NCBI GenBank assembly: GCA_003614735.1
Contig: KZ992425.1
Span: 40,391 to 104,390, forward strand
Length of the DNA stretch: 64,000 nucleotides
Direction of reading: 5' to 3'
Origin: Thamnocephalis sphaerospora
Lineage: Eukaryota > Zoopagomycota > Zoopagomycetes > Zoopagales > Sigmoideomycetaceae
Part shown: one piece after another, positions 21,930 to 33,123 of the stretch
Layout: each line of letters starts with the position of its first letter
Numbering within the stretch: position 1 is the first letter of the stretch
Program-made: the position numbers and the translations under genes
The notes under the pieces: generated by a model
The model's input: the letters and a program-made list of their open reading frames with translations, nothing else
Database searches by the model: none
What the model was told of the DNA's origin: nothing

Positions 21930-23356
21930 CGTCGCTGACGCAGTCACCGCTCGCACATCCATCCATAACAATTCAGAACGCTCCACGCTTTGCGCATCCG
22001 CAGCCCATGGTCTTTTCGACTCCAGCCCAGCCTTTGGCTACCATGCGTTCGCGCCAGCCTGTCTGGATGACGACGGCCGCGCTGGAGGCGTATGCGCAAA
22101 GTAACCGTCAAAGCAGCGTCGTGCCACCGCCGCTGTCCACCTCGGTGTCGCCACCGCCGCCCACCAGTACCGGTTCACCAGTGGTCAATGCAGCACTGCT
22201 AGACGATGCGGCCGCGCAGCTCCTTGCCTCGGCCGCCACTGTAAACGCCCAAACTGCCGCCGGCGGACCGGCTGCCGTCGCTGCTGCCGTCGCTGCTGCT
22301 GCGCTGACATCGCCTCTTTCGCCCAACATGGGTGCGGATCAGCGTACCTTTCGAGCCCTGGCATCGGCCAATGCGATACGTGACGGTCTGTTCAATCCGT
22401 TTGAACAGCGCTATCTGGCCGAATTCCTAAATCACTTTGCCATGGAAAGCAAGGCGCCGTCACCGGTGCCCGATGCAGCAGCGGCAGCGGCGGCCGCTGC
22501 GGCAGCCGCTCATATGGCACATTCGCCCTCGACAAATAGCCCGACGCTTTTGCTTGCTCAGCAGCAGCAGCAGCAACAGCAGCAAGCGCTATCACAAGAG
22601 CCTGCACGACATGCACCGGCAGCGAGCGGCGAGACGCGCCGCCGCATTCCCGCTGCTATCGTGCTCAACACGAGCGAGCGTGCGTACCCAAGCCCAGAAC
22701 CAACGCGCGCCGATGCCTCTCATAAAATGACCGGCGCTCCGTGCACGCCGCCGGCCACCGCCGCCCTGGATGCAACCATGCCTAGTCCGGCTACGTCGGC
22801 CACCTCAACGCTCGCCAACTCGCCGGCGCTGAAATCGCTCGTCAGCGCTGCGCGCAAACGTTCGCGCGACCCGGTGGCGGCAACAATGGACGCTGATGCA
22901 AGCAAGAAGAAGCTTAAGCGCAAGCGTGCCGCCACGTCCAACAAGAAGGCAGCCAAGAACGTAGCGGAGGCGGATGAGGAGGTGCTGGATGAGGAGGCGC
23001 TGGATGAGGACGCCGTCGATGGAGAGGCGGGATCGGCCAAGAAGGAGCTGCTCACCGAGGAGCAGAAGCGTGTTAACCACATTCGCTCCGAGCAGAAGCG
23101 GCGCGATGCCATCCGTCACGGCTTCCAGGATCTGTCGGAAATCGTGCCGGCGCTGCATGGCGTACGTGTTAGCAAAAGTGTGATGCTGGAAGAGGCGGCA
23201 GCGTGGATTGCGCAATTAGAAACCGAATGCTGCCAGCTGCAAAACGAGATCAACATGCTCGATACGAAGCTAGCCATGCGCCGGCAACTAGGCCATGCAC
23301 TGGACGGTGCACGGCCGTCTGCCGTGGCGGTTACCGCAACGCCGTCCTCATCTTAG
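21785..23356 (+). CDS. bHLH-leucine zipper transcription factor with polyQ and polyAla tracts
   Basis: Single exon, 523 aa, starting at CCACCATCATG (21785). Residues about 425-482 form the bHLH domain: EEQKRVNHIRSEQKRRDAIR (basic region and helix 1), then FQDLSEIVPAL and VSKSVMLEEAAAWI (loop and helix 2), continuing into a zipper-like helix. The basic region has the His-Glu-Arg pattern (HIRSEQKRR) that reads CACGTG-type E-boxes. It most resembles the Ino4/Mlx-type group, which suggests lipid or carbon metabolism control, but that assignment is by eye. A lysine-rich patch (KKKLKRKR) just upstream is a likely nuclear signal and is followed by an acidic stretch. The N-terminal 400 residues are low complexity: a polyQ run near residues 33-48, a second one near 260, and several polyalanine runs. 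The unusually long pyrimidine-rich upstream region suggests a long leader. Confidence 0.88.
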
Positions 23357-24548
23357 GCGCGCGCATACTGCACTCTGTTCATCATTCTCGGCATCGTCAA
23401 CACGCGTGTATGTCGCCACCTTTTTGTCCTTGTCTCCTGTCACTCCTCTTGTCTGTCTACTGTTTTTGCAAACGTCTCGGCTCTTTGTGCTTGCTCGGCC
23501 GTGTCCCCTTCTCTGCATGTGTGTGTACCTCGTCTTGGCATGCGCTTATAGGTACGTCTGTACCCGTTCGCTACGCGTCCGCCTGTACATGCATGCGCCG
23601 CTGCTGCCACCGTCGTCATAGGCTTGTCGTTGGCGATGGCGCGGTCTTTGCCCTTTTCCCTGTTGCGTGGGTGCTGCTCTCGTGATGTGCAAACACATAT
23701 CTTTTGCGCGCTGCATTATCGCGTTTGTACAAGCGCGCCTCACGCCGTAACCGCGGTCGGTGCAGTGTGTGTGTATGGATCCACCTCCCTGGCTGCTCCA
23801 TCTTTTGCCGCGCTCCCTGTCTCTGCTCTCGCTATGTACGGCTGCCACTATTACCGCTATTATACATAAATAGTCGCCGAAGAGCTTCAGCCTATTGATG
23901 AACTTGTGCAGTATTACCGAAAGTGATGGTGGTGCAGGCACGCGACGCGTCATCTACGCGTAGACACGTCCATCCTGGCAACTTGCATCAATGCATCCAT
24001 CCGTCCCAGCCTGCATCCGCCCATCTGTGGATCCAAGCGTCTGCCATCCATGCGCGGCTGGTCAGCCTGGACAAGCGCGTTCATGGGCGGATGCGCCTCG
24101 TCCAGGCTGTGTGTCCTACGCATGCTCTCTCGCACGCTCTCTAATGATGATGGTGGCTAGTTATAAACTCAGTCCACGCGCGCCATACGACGCGCCCTTT
24201 TTTCCTCACCGCACGCTTTCCTTGCTTTACGCCTCACCAACCCGACACATTGCTGGCGGCCACTGACGGCTCTTCCTCTTCTTCTACGCTTCTGCCATAG
24301 CTTTGTGTTTTTCCAGTTAAACAGGCAAGTACGGGGCACCGGTGGTCGGTGCCGTTATGGGCGCGCGTTGCAGGGCCTGGCCTGTCTCTAGACTGAGCTG
24401 GTGTCTATCGCGTGGCCAAGGACCGGCGGTGTGAGCGCTGGCGCAAAGGGCACCGCGGGCTGGACGAGCGACTGGCGCGTTTTTTGCATATATCATACTA
24501 ATCGCCCGTTGACTTTGTCGCGCATGACCACAGCCGCCTACCGCCACC
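23357..24548 (+). promoter_or_regulatory. PCNA upstream region with MCB-like ACGCGT sites
   Basis: This 1.2-kb interval holds the 3' flank of the bHLH gene and the promoter of PCNA. Two exact ACGCGT boxes (MluI cell-cycle boxes, bound by MBF in fungi) lie 11 bp apart at 23945-23950 and 23956-23961, about 590 bp upstream of the PCNA start; a shorter CGCGT core lies at 24476-24480, about 70 bp upstream. PCNA is a classic G1/S target of such sites. A degenerate CATCC-rich stretch spans about 23969-24055. Assignment of the sites to PCNA is inference. Confidence 0.45.
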
Positions 24549-25396
24549 ATGTTTGAAGCGCGTCTGAGCCAGGGTGCCGTGCTGAAGAAGCTTATCGAGT
24601 CTATCCGCGACCTGGTCAGCGAGGGTAACTTTGACTGCAGCGAGAATGGTCTGTCGCTGCAGGCGATGGACAGCTCGCACGTAGCGCTGGTAGCGATGCT
24701 GCTGCGCCCGGATGCGTTCGATCCGTACCGCTGCGATCGCAGCATGCCGCTGGGTATCAGTCTCAAGTCTCTGTCCAGCATTCTGCGCTGCGCGTCCAAC
24801 GACGATGTTATCACGCTGCGCGCCGAGGATCCCGCCGATCAGCTCTCGCTTGTGTTTGAGAATCCTCGTACGTAACGCTTTGAGCGGCGGCGGTGGAGTG
24901 TGCGTGTCTTGTCTGACGTTTGCTTGCACGGCACGCAGAGAATGACAAGGTCAGCGAATATGTGCTCAACCTGATGGACATTGATAGCGAGCATCTTGGC
25001 ATTCCCGAGACAGTCTACGACGCGGTGGTGCACATGTCGTCGAGCGAATTCCAGCGCATCTGCCGTGACCTGCAGCAGCTCAGCGACTCGGTGTCGATCG
25101 ACGTCTCCAAGGAGGGCGTGCGCTTCTCGGCGGCGGGCGAAGTAGGCTCTGGCAGCATTGCACTGCGTCAAAACACCAACGTGGACTCTGGCGACGAGGC
25201 CACCGTCATTGAGCTGCAGCAGCAGGTGAACCTCACCTTCTCCATCAAGTACCTGTCCATGTTTGCCAAGACGACCCCGCTGTGCGGACGCGTTACGCTG
25301 TGCATGTCGTCGGATGTGCCGCTGCTGGTCGAGTACAAGATTGACGAGGTCGGCTATGTTCGCTACTACCTGGCGCCCAAGATTGAGGAGGAGTAG
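24549..25396 (+). CDS. POL30/PCNA: Proliferating cell nuclear antigen (DNA sliding clamp)
   Basis: Homotrimeric clamp that tethers DNA polymerases and repair factors to DNA. Two exons, 24549-24867 and 24939-25396 (777 nt, 258 aa, the usual length). Family landmarks: [20 protein letters not shown] at the start, [20 protein letters not shown], the segment [11 protein letters not shown], then [27 protein letters not shown], and the C-terminal [20 protein letters not shown] followed by EEE. The start has a good context (GCCACCATG). The intron interrupts the codon between NP and NDK. Confidence 0.97.
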
Positions 25397-25408
25397 AGGG
25401 CGCGCATT

Positions 25409-25447
25409 CCGTTGCCGTTGCCGTTGCCGTTACCGTCGTTGCCGTTG
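25409..25447. repeat. Hexanucleotide tandem repeat (CCGTTG)n
   Basis: About six copies of CCGTTG, two of them imperfect (CCGTTA and CCGTCGTTG), start 12 bp after the PCNA stop codon and so lie in the 3' UTR. Confidence 0.9.
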
Positions 25448-25790
25448 ACCTGTGCGTCGTCCGCACTTGAAAGCACTTGCGTTCGGCGCTAGCCGTCGCT
25501 TCATTCCTCGTCCTCTCCTTGCTGCATCGCGGTCGATAAGAGCTGGCCCGCCATTGCTGTAGCTTTTCTGCGTTGGCGTCACGCCATGATCTCTGGCATG
25601 CTCTCGCTACAGCTGTAACATGAATTACACCTATATATTACACAAAGTGGCGCTCGTAGTGTGCATGTGAAGACTCATTTGGTGTGTGGGTGATTGAATC
25701 AGAGACAGTGCTGATGCTGACGCTTATCAGCTAACACTCGCCGCTGTCACCTTCACTCTGCCGCCTTGCCTTGTCTTCAAATCATCCGTC
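25448..25790. other. Intergenic region between PCNA and EMC6
   Basis: PCNA 3' flank, including ACCTATATATTACAC near 25629, a plausible poly(A) region, and the EMC6 promoter. Nothing else was recognised. Confidence 0.4.
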
Positions 25791-26126
25791 ATGGCCGACT
25801 CCTCTGAGCAGTCTGCCGCGTCGCGCTACGTTGCTGCGTACGTGGCGCAGAACCAGCGCACGCTTACCTACTGCCGGAGCTTCTTCTCGGCTGTGTCTGG
25901 CAGCGCTGCTGGCATTCTCGGATTCACCGGTCTCCACGGATTCTATTTCTACGTTGTTACGTCGGCCATCATGTCTGGTCTGATCTGGTCACTCAAGACG
26001 AGCGGCCAGCCGACGCGTTATTTTCGGTCGGCGCGCGAGGCGGTGTGGGATGGCGTGTTAGGCGGTCTATTCTCATACGTGCTCTTTTGGACGCTTCTCT
26101 ACGGTATCGTGCACGTTTACGACTAG
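25791..26126 (+). CDS. EMC6: ER membrane protein complex subunit 6
   Basis: A subunit of the EMC, which inserts transmembrane segments into the ER membrane. Single exon, 111 aa, matching the family's length of about 110. Landmarks: NQRTLTYCRSFFSAVSGSAA, GILGFTGLHGFYFYV, then a cytosolic loop with YFRSAREAVWDGVLGGLFSY and a final VLFWTLLYGIVHVYD. Two to three hydrophobic segments are evident (about 30-55, 58-72 and 90-108). No intron. Confidence 0.94.
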   Translation: MADSSEQSAASRYVAAYVAQNQRTLTYCRSFFSAVSGSAAGILGFTGLHGFYFYVVTSAIMSGLIWSLKTSGQPTRYFRSAREAVWDGVLGGLFSYVLFWTLLYGIVHVYD

Positions 26127-26399
26127 CGCACACTTGAGCATAGGCTCTGCGGCCGCCGGCCGCCAGCCGCGACTCTGGACTAAGACACAGGACTTGGGCG
26201 TGGCATGCTGGTCGGCCAAGCAGGGTCTTTTGTTGCGCGTGTGCGCTCAATGCACCCGACAGTATCCGTGGAATGTTTGGTGCACCGACGGCCACGGCGC
26301 AGTAAACATTGCATAGTAAAGCTTGCTACATGTAACTCTGTGTGTATTGTCTCTATCCTACGCAGCGACGAGCGGGTCCAGTGCTGACTGGCAGCCGCG

Positions 26400-29300
26400 C
26401 TAGACGGTAACAAACTTGCGCTTCTTTGCGCTGGCATCTTCGTTTTCTTGTGGCGCGCTGCCATCCAAAAATTCAAAGTTATGGTTGGCTTCCCAGTCGC
26501 GCCGCACATGCTGCAGCGCTGCCAGATTATAGCCAAGCATATCCTATGATGTCGCGTACACCGTGTTAGCTTAGCGTTCCCTTATTGACAAGTTTGCAAG
26601 CGCCGCCAACCTACCCGCTGCTTGCGTAGACCGGCACGGAGATGGTCGCGGATCGAGTCGAGCATCGTGCGCATCAGTCGGTTGGACACGATTTGCGCAT
26701 TATAGGTGCGCAGCAAAAAGAACAGAATTCGGCATGTGAGCGGCGTGTTCCACTCCTGCTCGTACGAACAGCGGATGTGTGCGCGTTTAGTAGGCCCGTT
26801 GTTAGCGTGAGTAGACTGAAGCAGGGCTAGCGCGTGTGCATGGACATACCTTGCGGGCCCACTTTTCCAAATAGGCCATCAGCGAGGTAACCTTCTCAAA
26901 CGGCAAGACTAGCAGTGCTTCGTCCAGGTCGCTAGCGCGCACTTTCTCCAGCGTCTGCAGGACAAACCGATCGACAGTGACGTCGCCCATAGCTAGCAGA
27001 ATCGGGTTCCGCGGAGGTGGCGGTGGGTTTAGACCCTTTTGCAGCATCTGATCGTAGCAGGTTAGCGTAACATGTCAAGCATACGGCGCTGTACCTGCGC
27101 GCGTTACACACCTCCTCATAAGCCTGTGTTGTTGCATAGTCTTCATCACCTAGCTCAAGTGCTTCAATGATACGCTCGCCTGCTTTGAGCGTCTCCATGG
27201 TCTGCCGGCCGGCGGCACCAGCCTCGCCACCCGCGGCAGCGGTGTCCTCATCACCGTCATTCAAATTGGTTTTCTCCAGCGATTCGGTAAGCGTGTTTTC
27301 GTACTGCTGCTCCAGTTCGCGTTCACGTTCCTCCTCCAGAAACAGCTAAACGATGGCGATAAACGTGTGAGCAGTGCATCGACAATTTCCTCAAACAGCC
27401 CAAAGCATACCTGCTCTTCGGTGCGCTCCCAAACACGAATAGACCGATCGTGCGAGCCAGAGCACACAAACGTGCCATGCTTGGCAATGGCCAGCGACCA
27501 AACCTCGCCGTGATGTCCTTCCAACTTCATAATGTTTTCAAACTTCAGTGTACACGGGTTAGTACTTGTGCGTATCTGTGTCTCAAGTGCGGCCACACAT
27601 ACCTTGTCGCCGTCCCAGTACTTGACCAGACGGTCCTTACCGGCTGTGAAAAAGTAATGGGTGCCATGGACAAACTGCACAAACATGATGCTTTCCTGAT
27701 GTGCGTAGATGGACTTGTGGCAATCACCAAAGTCCAGACCCCAAATCTTGACGTTCTTATCGGCCGAGCAGGTGACCAGTAGGTTGCTGTCGCTGGAGAT
27801 GTCCATGGAGAGGACCGGCAGCTACACGACGTGTGCGACAAGGTTAGCACGAACTTCAGCCGCACCGGCATATATACACCTGCTCACCTTGTGTCCATAA
27901 AGCGAAAGGAAGAACTTGAGCGTGTCATGGAAGAAAACCTTGACTGTGGCATCCAGCAGCGCCACGGCAACCAGCCGCTGATCCGGGCTGTAGCGTACAC
28001 ACAGCACATCGTCCGACATTTTAAGTGTCCGCATCAGCGTGAGTGTGAGGCGCGCCGGTGCCGTCTAAATGCATCGTATTCGACGCAGTGGTTTTAGAGA
28101 CAGTGATAATGTGAAATGGTAACAGCGTGATGTACACACCTGGCCGCCCTCTTTGGTGTCGTGCACCTTGTCAAAGTCCCAAAACTTGACCGACTTGTCT
28201 GCACTACCCGACACAATGCCACGCTTATCTGGGCGCATGGCAATTGACCAGACTGCACCCTCATGTGCGTCGATCGACTCAACAAGCGACGACGATGCAA
28301 TGTCGTACAGCTCCAGCTGACCCGCTTTGGTGCCGACCAACACCTATATAGCAACATTGTCAGTTGCTTATCCTTGGTTAGCATGCAGTGTCAAGCTTAC
28401 ATGCTTGTTGTTTGGCAGGAAAAGACTGCACAATGCATAGCCACAGTCCATGGAACGGATGCATGTCTTGGTGTGCACATTCCAGATTTTGATGCCGTCT
28501 AGGATGTCGACACATAAAAGACGATTGTAAGCATACAAATACGCACATGCGTATTAACATAGATCGAGAATACGCACTGTTGGACGCAGAGCACAGTAGC
28601 TCGTCGTCCGAACTGAGCGCTAGGGTGCGCACATCCGAACGATGTCCAGGCAAGTCCACCGAAAACAGCTTGGAGGGTTCAGGAGTTTCAACGCCCTTTT
28701 CCTTGGACGGCTGATGTACGCTGTAGACTTCCAGTACGTTATTGTTGAGTGCCACCAGAAGCTAAATAGTTGAGGTGCGAACCAGACATCACCACGATAT
28801 ATTAGCCGCTAGCTAGCTAGTTGGCTCGCAGTGCATTGATGGCGCCTACCTGAATAGTACTGGTGCGGGACAGATCGGCTACTGGAGCAAAGTCCGCCGA
28901 ACGAACCTTGGCTGGCGCACGGATCACTTGGTAGGGTGTAATCAGGTCGGTAGCGGCAATGCTCTCGGTTGTCGTGTCTGGTTCACCATCCACAGCATCG
29001 GCGGCTCCCTTTTTGCGCTGCTTCTCGCGCTGACGTTTCTGCCGCCGCTGCTGCTTTTTGCGGATTTCCTCTTCGGTGCGTATCCGGAACATCTCAATCG
29101 TCTTGTCGGCCGACTGGCAAAGGAGATATTGCCCAGACGGATGAAACTGCAGCGTAGCAACACGCTCGCGGCTCTGGCGCTGCACCGAGCCAAAGAAGCT
29201 GATGACTTTGGCCTCCTAAAGGTCCACATTGCCAGTGAGCGGATGTGCGACGGTACACACCGATTGCCATACAGATTACGCACCACGTCCTTTTCCATGG

Positions 29301-30225
29301 CCATATTCTCTTGCTGCAATAGCTCCTCGTCTAGACGCCATGCCTTGATTTCGGCATCAGCGCTGGCGGTCACCATTAGTGTACCACTAGCGTCTACATC
29401 CATGGACCAGATTTCTGCACGATGTGCCACATGCGTCTCCAAGCAGTGCTGCGTCGTAAGATCCCACAGCTTTAGCATCGTGTCCTTGGACGACGATACC
29501 AGATATCCGGGCGAGTCTGCATTAGCACCCGCGGACAGAAACTGCACCGCCGTAATCATATCCTTGTGACCACGCAGACTGCAGGATGGCACGTTGGTAT
29601 TAGCGATGACTGTTATAGCAGCAGCCGATTCGTGCGGCATCCGTGGACTTACCGATACAGACCCACTTCTCCGACTACATCCCAGACGATGAGATCAGTG
29701 TCGCGTGAGCCCGATACCAGGCGGCTGCCTGCCTGGTCGAACGTAAGCACCGACACCGCGCTACGGTGGCCGTTAAAGGTGATGGCCGAGCTGTGCGTCT
29801 TGGTGCTCCAGATGCGAATGGTGCCATCTGCATAGCTGCCGCCCATTTGTGCCCAATAACGCGTAAGTTTCTGCATTGACGTCTATTCAGCCGGCTGCTA
29901 CTTCCACTGCCGCCATCGCTTACCCCACAGCGTAGTCGATGCCATTTGGACTGCGCGCAATAACGGACACCTCCGATTTGTTGCCACTCTCACTCCAGCG
30001 TGCCACCTACAGTGCCGGTAGCGATAAGGACGTTTGCCTTTTGAATGGCGCCTATGAATTCCTTCTACTTACCTGCGTGCCCTTTTTGAGATCCCAGACG
30101 ATCACGTCCTCGAGGGCCGGCGCAACGGCCAGCTTACCAGTCGTGTCGTATACAGTGTTGCCTAGGTTGCTGGCAACGACGCCAAACGAGGCAGCCTGCT
30201 CGTAGCGGAGATACGCTTTCACCAT
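26400..30225 (-). CDS. UTP12: SSU processome WD40 protein Utp12/Dip2 (WDR3)
   Basis: A U3 snoRNP-associated component of the UTP-B subcomplex, needed for 18S rRNA processing in the nucleolus. Fifteen exons, 30225-30073, 30006-29924, 29835-29653, 29578-29284, 29215-28850, 28761-28578, 28498-28401, 28343-28140, 28064-27888, 27821-27603, 27542-27411, 27345-27112, 27047-26850, 26755-26615 and 26543-26400, sum to 2811 nt (936 aa; the family is about 940). It starts [19 protein letters not shown] as its orthologues do, carries about a dozen WD repeats ([43 protein letters not shown]), a basic helix ([17 protein letters not shown]) and the C-terminal Utp12 helical domain ([20 protein letters not shown]...LEKWARK). 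Exon 4 ends at GACGTG|GTGCGT, the only donor giving the right phase. Divergent from LCP5, 179 bp away. Confidence 0.95.
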
Positions 30226-30404
30226 GGCGCTGGCTAGAATAAGCGCTGGAGGTGTGAATGTGTAGAGAGGGCGGAAAAGAGCGCACCGTGAAGAAGAAAA
30301 GCCCAAGCGGCGGATTGTTTTTTCTTTTTTTTTAGCTGTTGCGCTCAGTTGCTTGTTCGTCTTACTTTTCGATCGCCCACCTGGACGCACTGCTGCACCA
30401 AACG
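30226..30404. promoter_or_regulatory. Bidirectional promoter shared by UTP12 and LCP5
   Basis: Only 179 bp separate the start codons of two divergently transcribed SSU-processome genes. It contains a 17-nt poly(dT)-rich tract (about 30318-30334), a common nucleosome-excluding element in fungal ribosome-biogenesis promoters. Exact RRPE or PAC boxes were not seen. Confidence 0.6.
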
Positions 30405-32018
30405 ATGGCCACCGCTGCCGCAGCAAACGGTGGGTTACTGATGTGGCGTTTGAGTGCTCGCAAAATACGCCGACTGACGTACAAGTGGGCGGCGCAGATG
30501 ACGCGCAGCGCTTTGGCAGCTCTGTCGAGGAGCTGGGCAACTTGGCCACCGAGCTAACCAGACAGGTGGCAGCACTCAAGAAGCGGTAAGGCTGCCGATG
30601 TCTGTTTACCGCTGCCTACAGAATGCTAACTTTTGGTGCGTTGCGAATTGTACGGCAGAATTACCGACAAGGAACTCACCACGTCGAACGGTATTAGTTT
30701 GCTGGAAGTTAAATACCGTGCGTATCGAAGGCGCTTCGATGACCTGCGCGTATCGGTAAGCTAACATCGACTTTTCAGACACACTGTTGCAGTACATCAC
30801 CAATCTGGTGTACTTGGTGGGCCTGAAGCTGGATGGAGCGCAGCTGGAGGGACATCCTGTCATAGATAGCCTGATCCGCGGCCGCGTTGTTTTGGAGAAG
30901 ATCAAGCCAGTTGAGCAAAAGCTCAAGTACCAGATTGATAAGCTGATCCGCGCAGCCAGCGTGGGCACCGAGGCGGCTGCATCGGCGGATGGTACGGATG
31001 CTTGGACGCGTGCGCCTGGTAGACCGTTTAGCTAATCTGCGGCGTAACGTCTGTACCAGCTGCCAATCCGTATAGTTTCCGACCAAATCCCCAACAGTTG
31101 GCGGGTGACAAGAAAGACCAGGGTAGGCGACAGTGGCGGCATGGTGGACATTTTTTGCATCGTCTTACATGAAATACCGCCGTGGATGCGTAGATGAGGA
31201 GAGCGACGACGAGAACAAACTGTATCGCGCACCGCGTCTTGCCCCTGTACACTACGACGAAGGCGACGGTACGTTTTAATGGCAACGTTATGCATGTCGA
31301 CATGCTACTAACACGATTGGCGATGCACTGACGGACGGTAAATACGGCAGATGCCAAGGAGAAGCGTAAGAAGCATGAACAGCGCATGCTGGAGAAGGCG
31401 GCCAAGTCGCGTCTCATTCGAGATTTGGTGGCCGAGTATGACGATCGCCCCGAGGAGCAGGGCGTGGAAGGAGGCGCACGCGACGGCTATGGCGGTGACG
31501 ATGCTCTGGATATACGGGAGAAGGAGCGCACGCGATATGAAGAAGACAACTTTACTCGTCTCACGCTTTCCAAGAAGGAAGCACGCCGGGCTCGCGACGG
31601 CGGCATGAACCGCTTCACCGACGAGTTTAAGGTGAGATGCTGCAGCATTCTAGCGAGTGCGACGCCTACTGATGTCGAAAACCTTGCGGTCTGGCTGTCG
31701 CGTAGAATCTCAACGACTTTTCCAATCTGGCTGGTATTCAAGCAGAAGATGAGGAGCAGAAGCGCCAGCACAACCTGCTGGGTCGCCAGGAGCGGCGACG
31801 CGAGGAGCGTGACCAGCTAGCACGGGTGAGCGACGTTGCGTTGAGCGCATGGTATGATCTATTGGACTGACGATGCATGGGAATAGACGACGAGTCGCAA
31901 GCGCAAGGGCGGCATTGACGAGCTGATTGATGATGATGAGCGCGGCTCCGGCACTGGTGCATTCCAGAAAACTCGCCGGCAGGAAGGACGGCGGGTGGCG
32001 CGCAAGCGGCGCAAGTAA
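30405..32018 (+). CDS. LCP5: Sas10/Utp3-family U3 snoRNP protein Lcp5 (neuroguidin)
   Basis: Binds U3 snoRNP and takes part in 18S rRNA maturation. Nine exons: 30405-30429, 30486-30585, 30659-30717, 30779-31018, 31060-31122, 31194-31268, 31351-31631, 31706-31825, 31887-32018 (1095 nt, 364 aa, phases consistent). The Sas10/C1D core is SLLEVKYHTLLQYITNLVYL ... DSLIRGRVVLEKIKPVEQKL then KYQIDKLIRAA. Downstream come LYRAPRLAPVHY, a basic coil, REKERTRYEEDNFTRLTLSK and the typical C-terminal basic tail FQKTRRQEGRRVARKRRK. The first exon is only 25 nt (MATAAAAN); the following 56-nt intron has a clear CTGAC branch site and is required because the exon-2 frame has no ATG. Confidence 0.92.
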
Positions 32019-32139
32019 TCCAGCGCAGCTGGTTTTCCGTGGCCATACCAAATACACAGCATTGGAGTGCATCGGCACAAGCACATTTACTAGCATGTGA
32101 TGGATGGTCAGGCAGGCGCTGCGTCCTGCGATAGTAGAA

Positions 32140-32909
32140 CTAGGCATCGGTCGGCTTGAGCGGCAATAGGGCTGCCACAACGTCCCGTCCTTCTTCAGCC
32201 AGTACATTGAATGTGGCACTGGCATTGCGCTGCGTTATTGGGCACACACAGCCGTGTTAGCATCCAGTTTGTCGTCATTCCCGCCGCCTACATCGTTTAC
32301 CGTATCAAGAAGTTCCAGCTGAATGTCGAGCTCTTTAACGCGCTTTAAGAAAGCCGGCGAGGGTACCGCCAGAACGGCGCCAGTACCAAGAACTAACATT
32401 GCTACGCGGTGGGCAAATGCATCAGCCACCTCTGCGGACGTCCACCTCATCGGCCGCTGCCCTCCGCGCTTACATGGCCGAGGGTCCATATGCTCTATGG
32501 GACCCAGCTTGTCTGCGTCCCAGGTCTTGATGTTCTCCTGTTCGGCTTTGCTTATTTGCCACGCCCATGCGTCATTGGCAGCGGCAATCAGCGGACCGCG
32601 CGTGTTGGTGCGGTGATCAGGGTCGCCTTCTTTAAAGATGACAAAGCCATCGTCCAGCACCTTGCCTACGACCACCTCGGGCTTTGGCGCATCCTTGAAC
32701 ATGTTTTCAAACGGAATCTTGCGCGCACTGATTGTCACGCTGAACGCGCGCGGTGCGGACATGGCGCGTGCGACTGCTGGCTTGGGACGTGCGGCGCCGC
32801 TAAAGCTCAGCACGGGCCGCAGAGTGGCGAGACTCGGCGCAATGACGCCAGCATACGGCCTGGCCAGCGATCGTGCTGCCTGTTGCAAGAGATTCCGCGA
32901 TAAGGACAT
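32140..32909 (-). CDS. Complex I assembly factor NDUFAF3-like (Mth938/DUF498 domain)
   Basis: NDUFAF3 helps build the Q module of mitochondrial Complex I. Two exons, 32909-32301 and 32229-32140 (232 aa). The first about 65 residues, rich in Arg/Ala/Ser (SLSRNLLQQAARSLARPYAG), look like a mitochondrial presequence. The Mth938 fold follows: VVVGKVLDDGFVIF, GPLIAAANDAWAWQI, MLVLGTGAVLAVPSPAFL and the C-terminal family signature NASATFNVLAEEGRDVVAAL then LPL. The segment before MLVLGTG (CKRGGQRPMRWTSAEVADAF) is longer than usual and could hide a small intron (TGTAAGC is present), but the candidate acceptors examined broke frame or created a stop. Its presence implies that this fungus has respiratory Complex I. 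Confidence 0.85.
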
Positions 32910-33123
32910 GGTGAAGAGCAGTGTTGAGATGTCGGTGCACAGTGCACGGCGGATGATTTCGTCACCACACATGGAACAAGCCACCCGTGCTGCCTGACGA
33001 CACTCGGCTCAAAAGGCTTGTGTTTGGCACTGCTCTTTAATGATTCACGTGCATCAGCCTGCACCATAACATTCTGGCACGCCGTACTAGTGGGCTGGGC
33101 TTGGCAGTGTTAGGATACCTGCG

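Noticed and set aside
32409-32470. Possible intron in the NDUFAF3-like gene starting at TGTAAGC
   Set aside because: The candidate acceptors examined created a stop or a frameshift; the continuous frame is kept.
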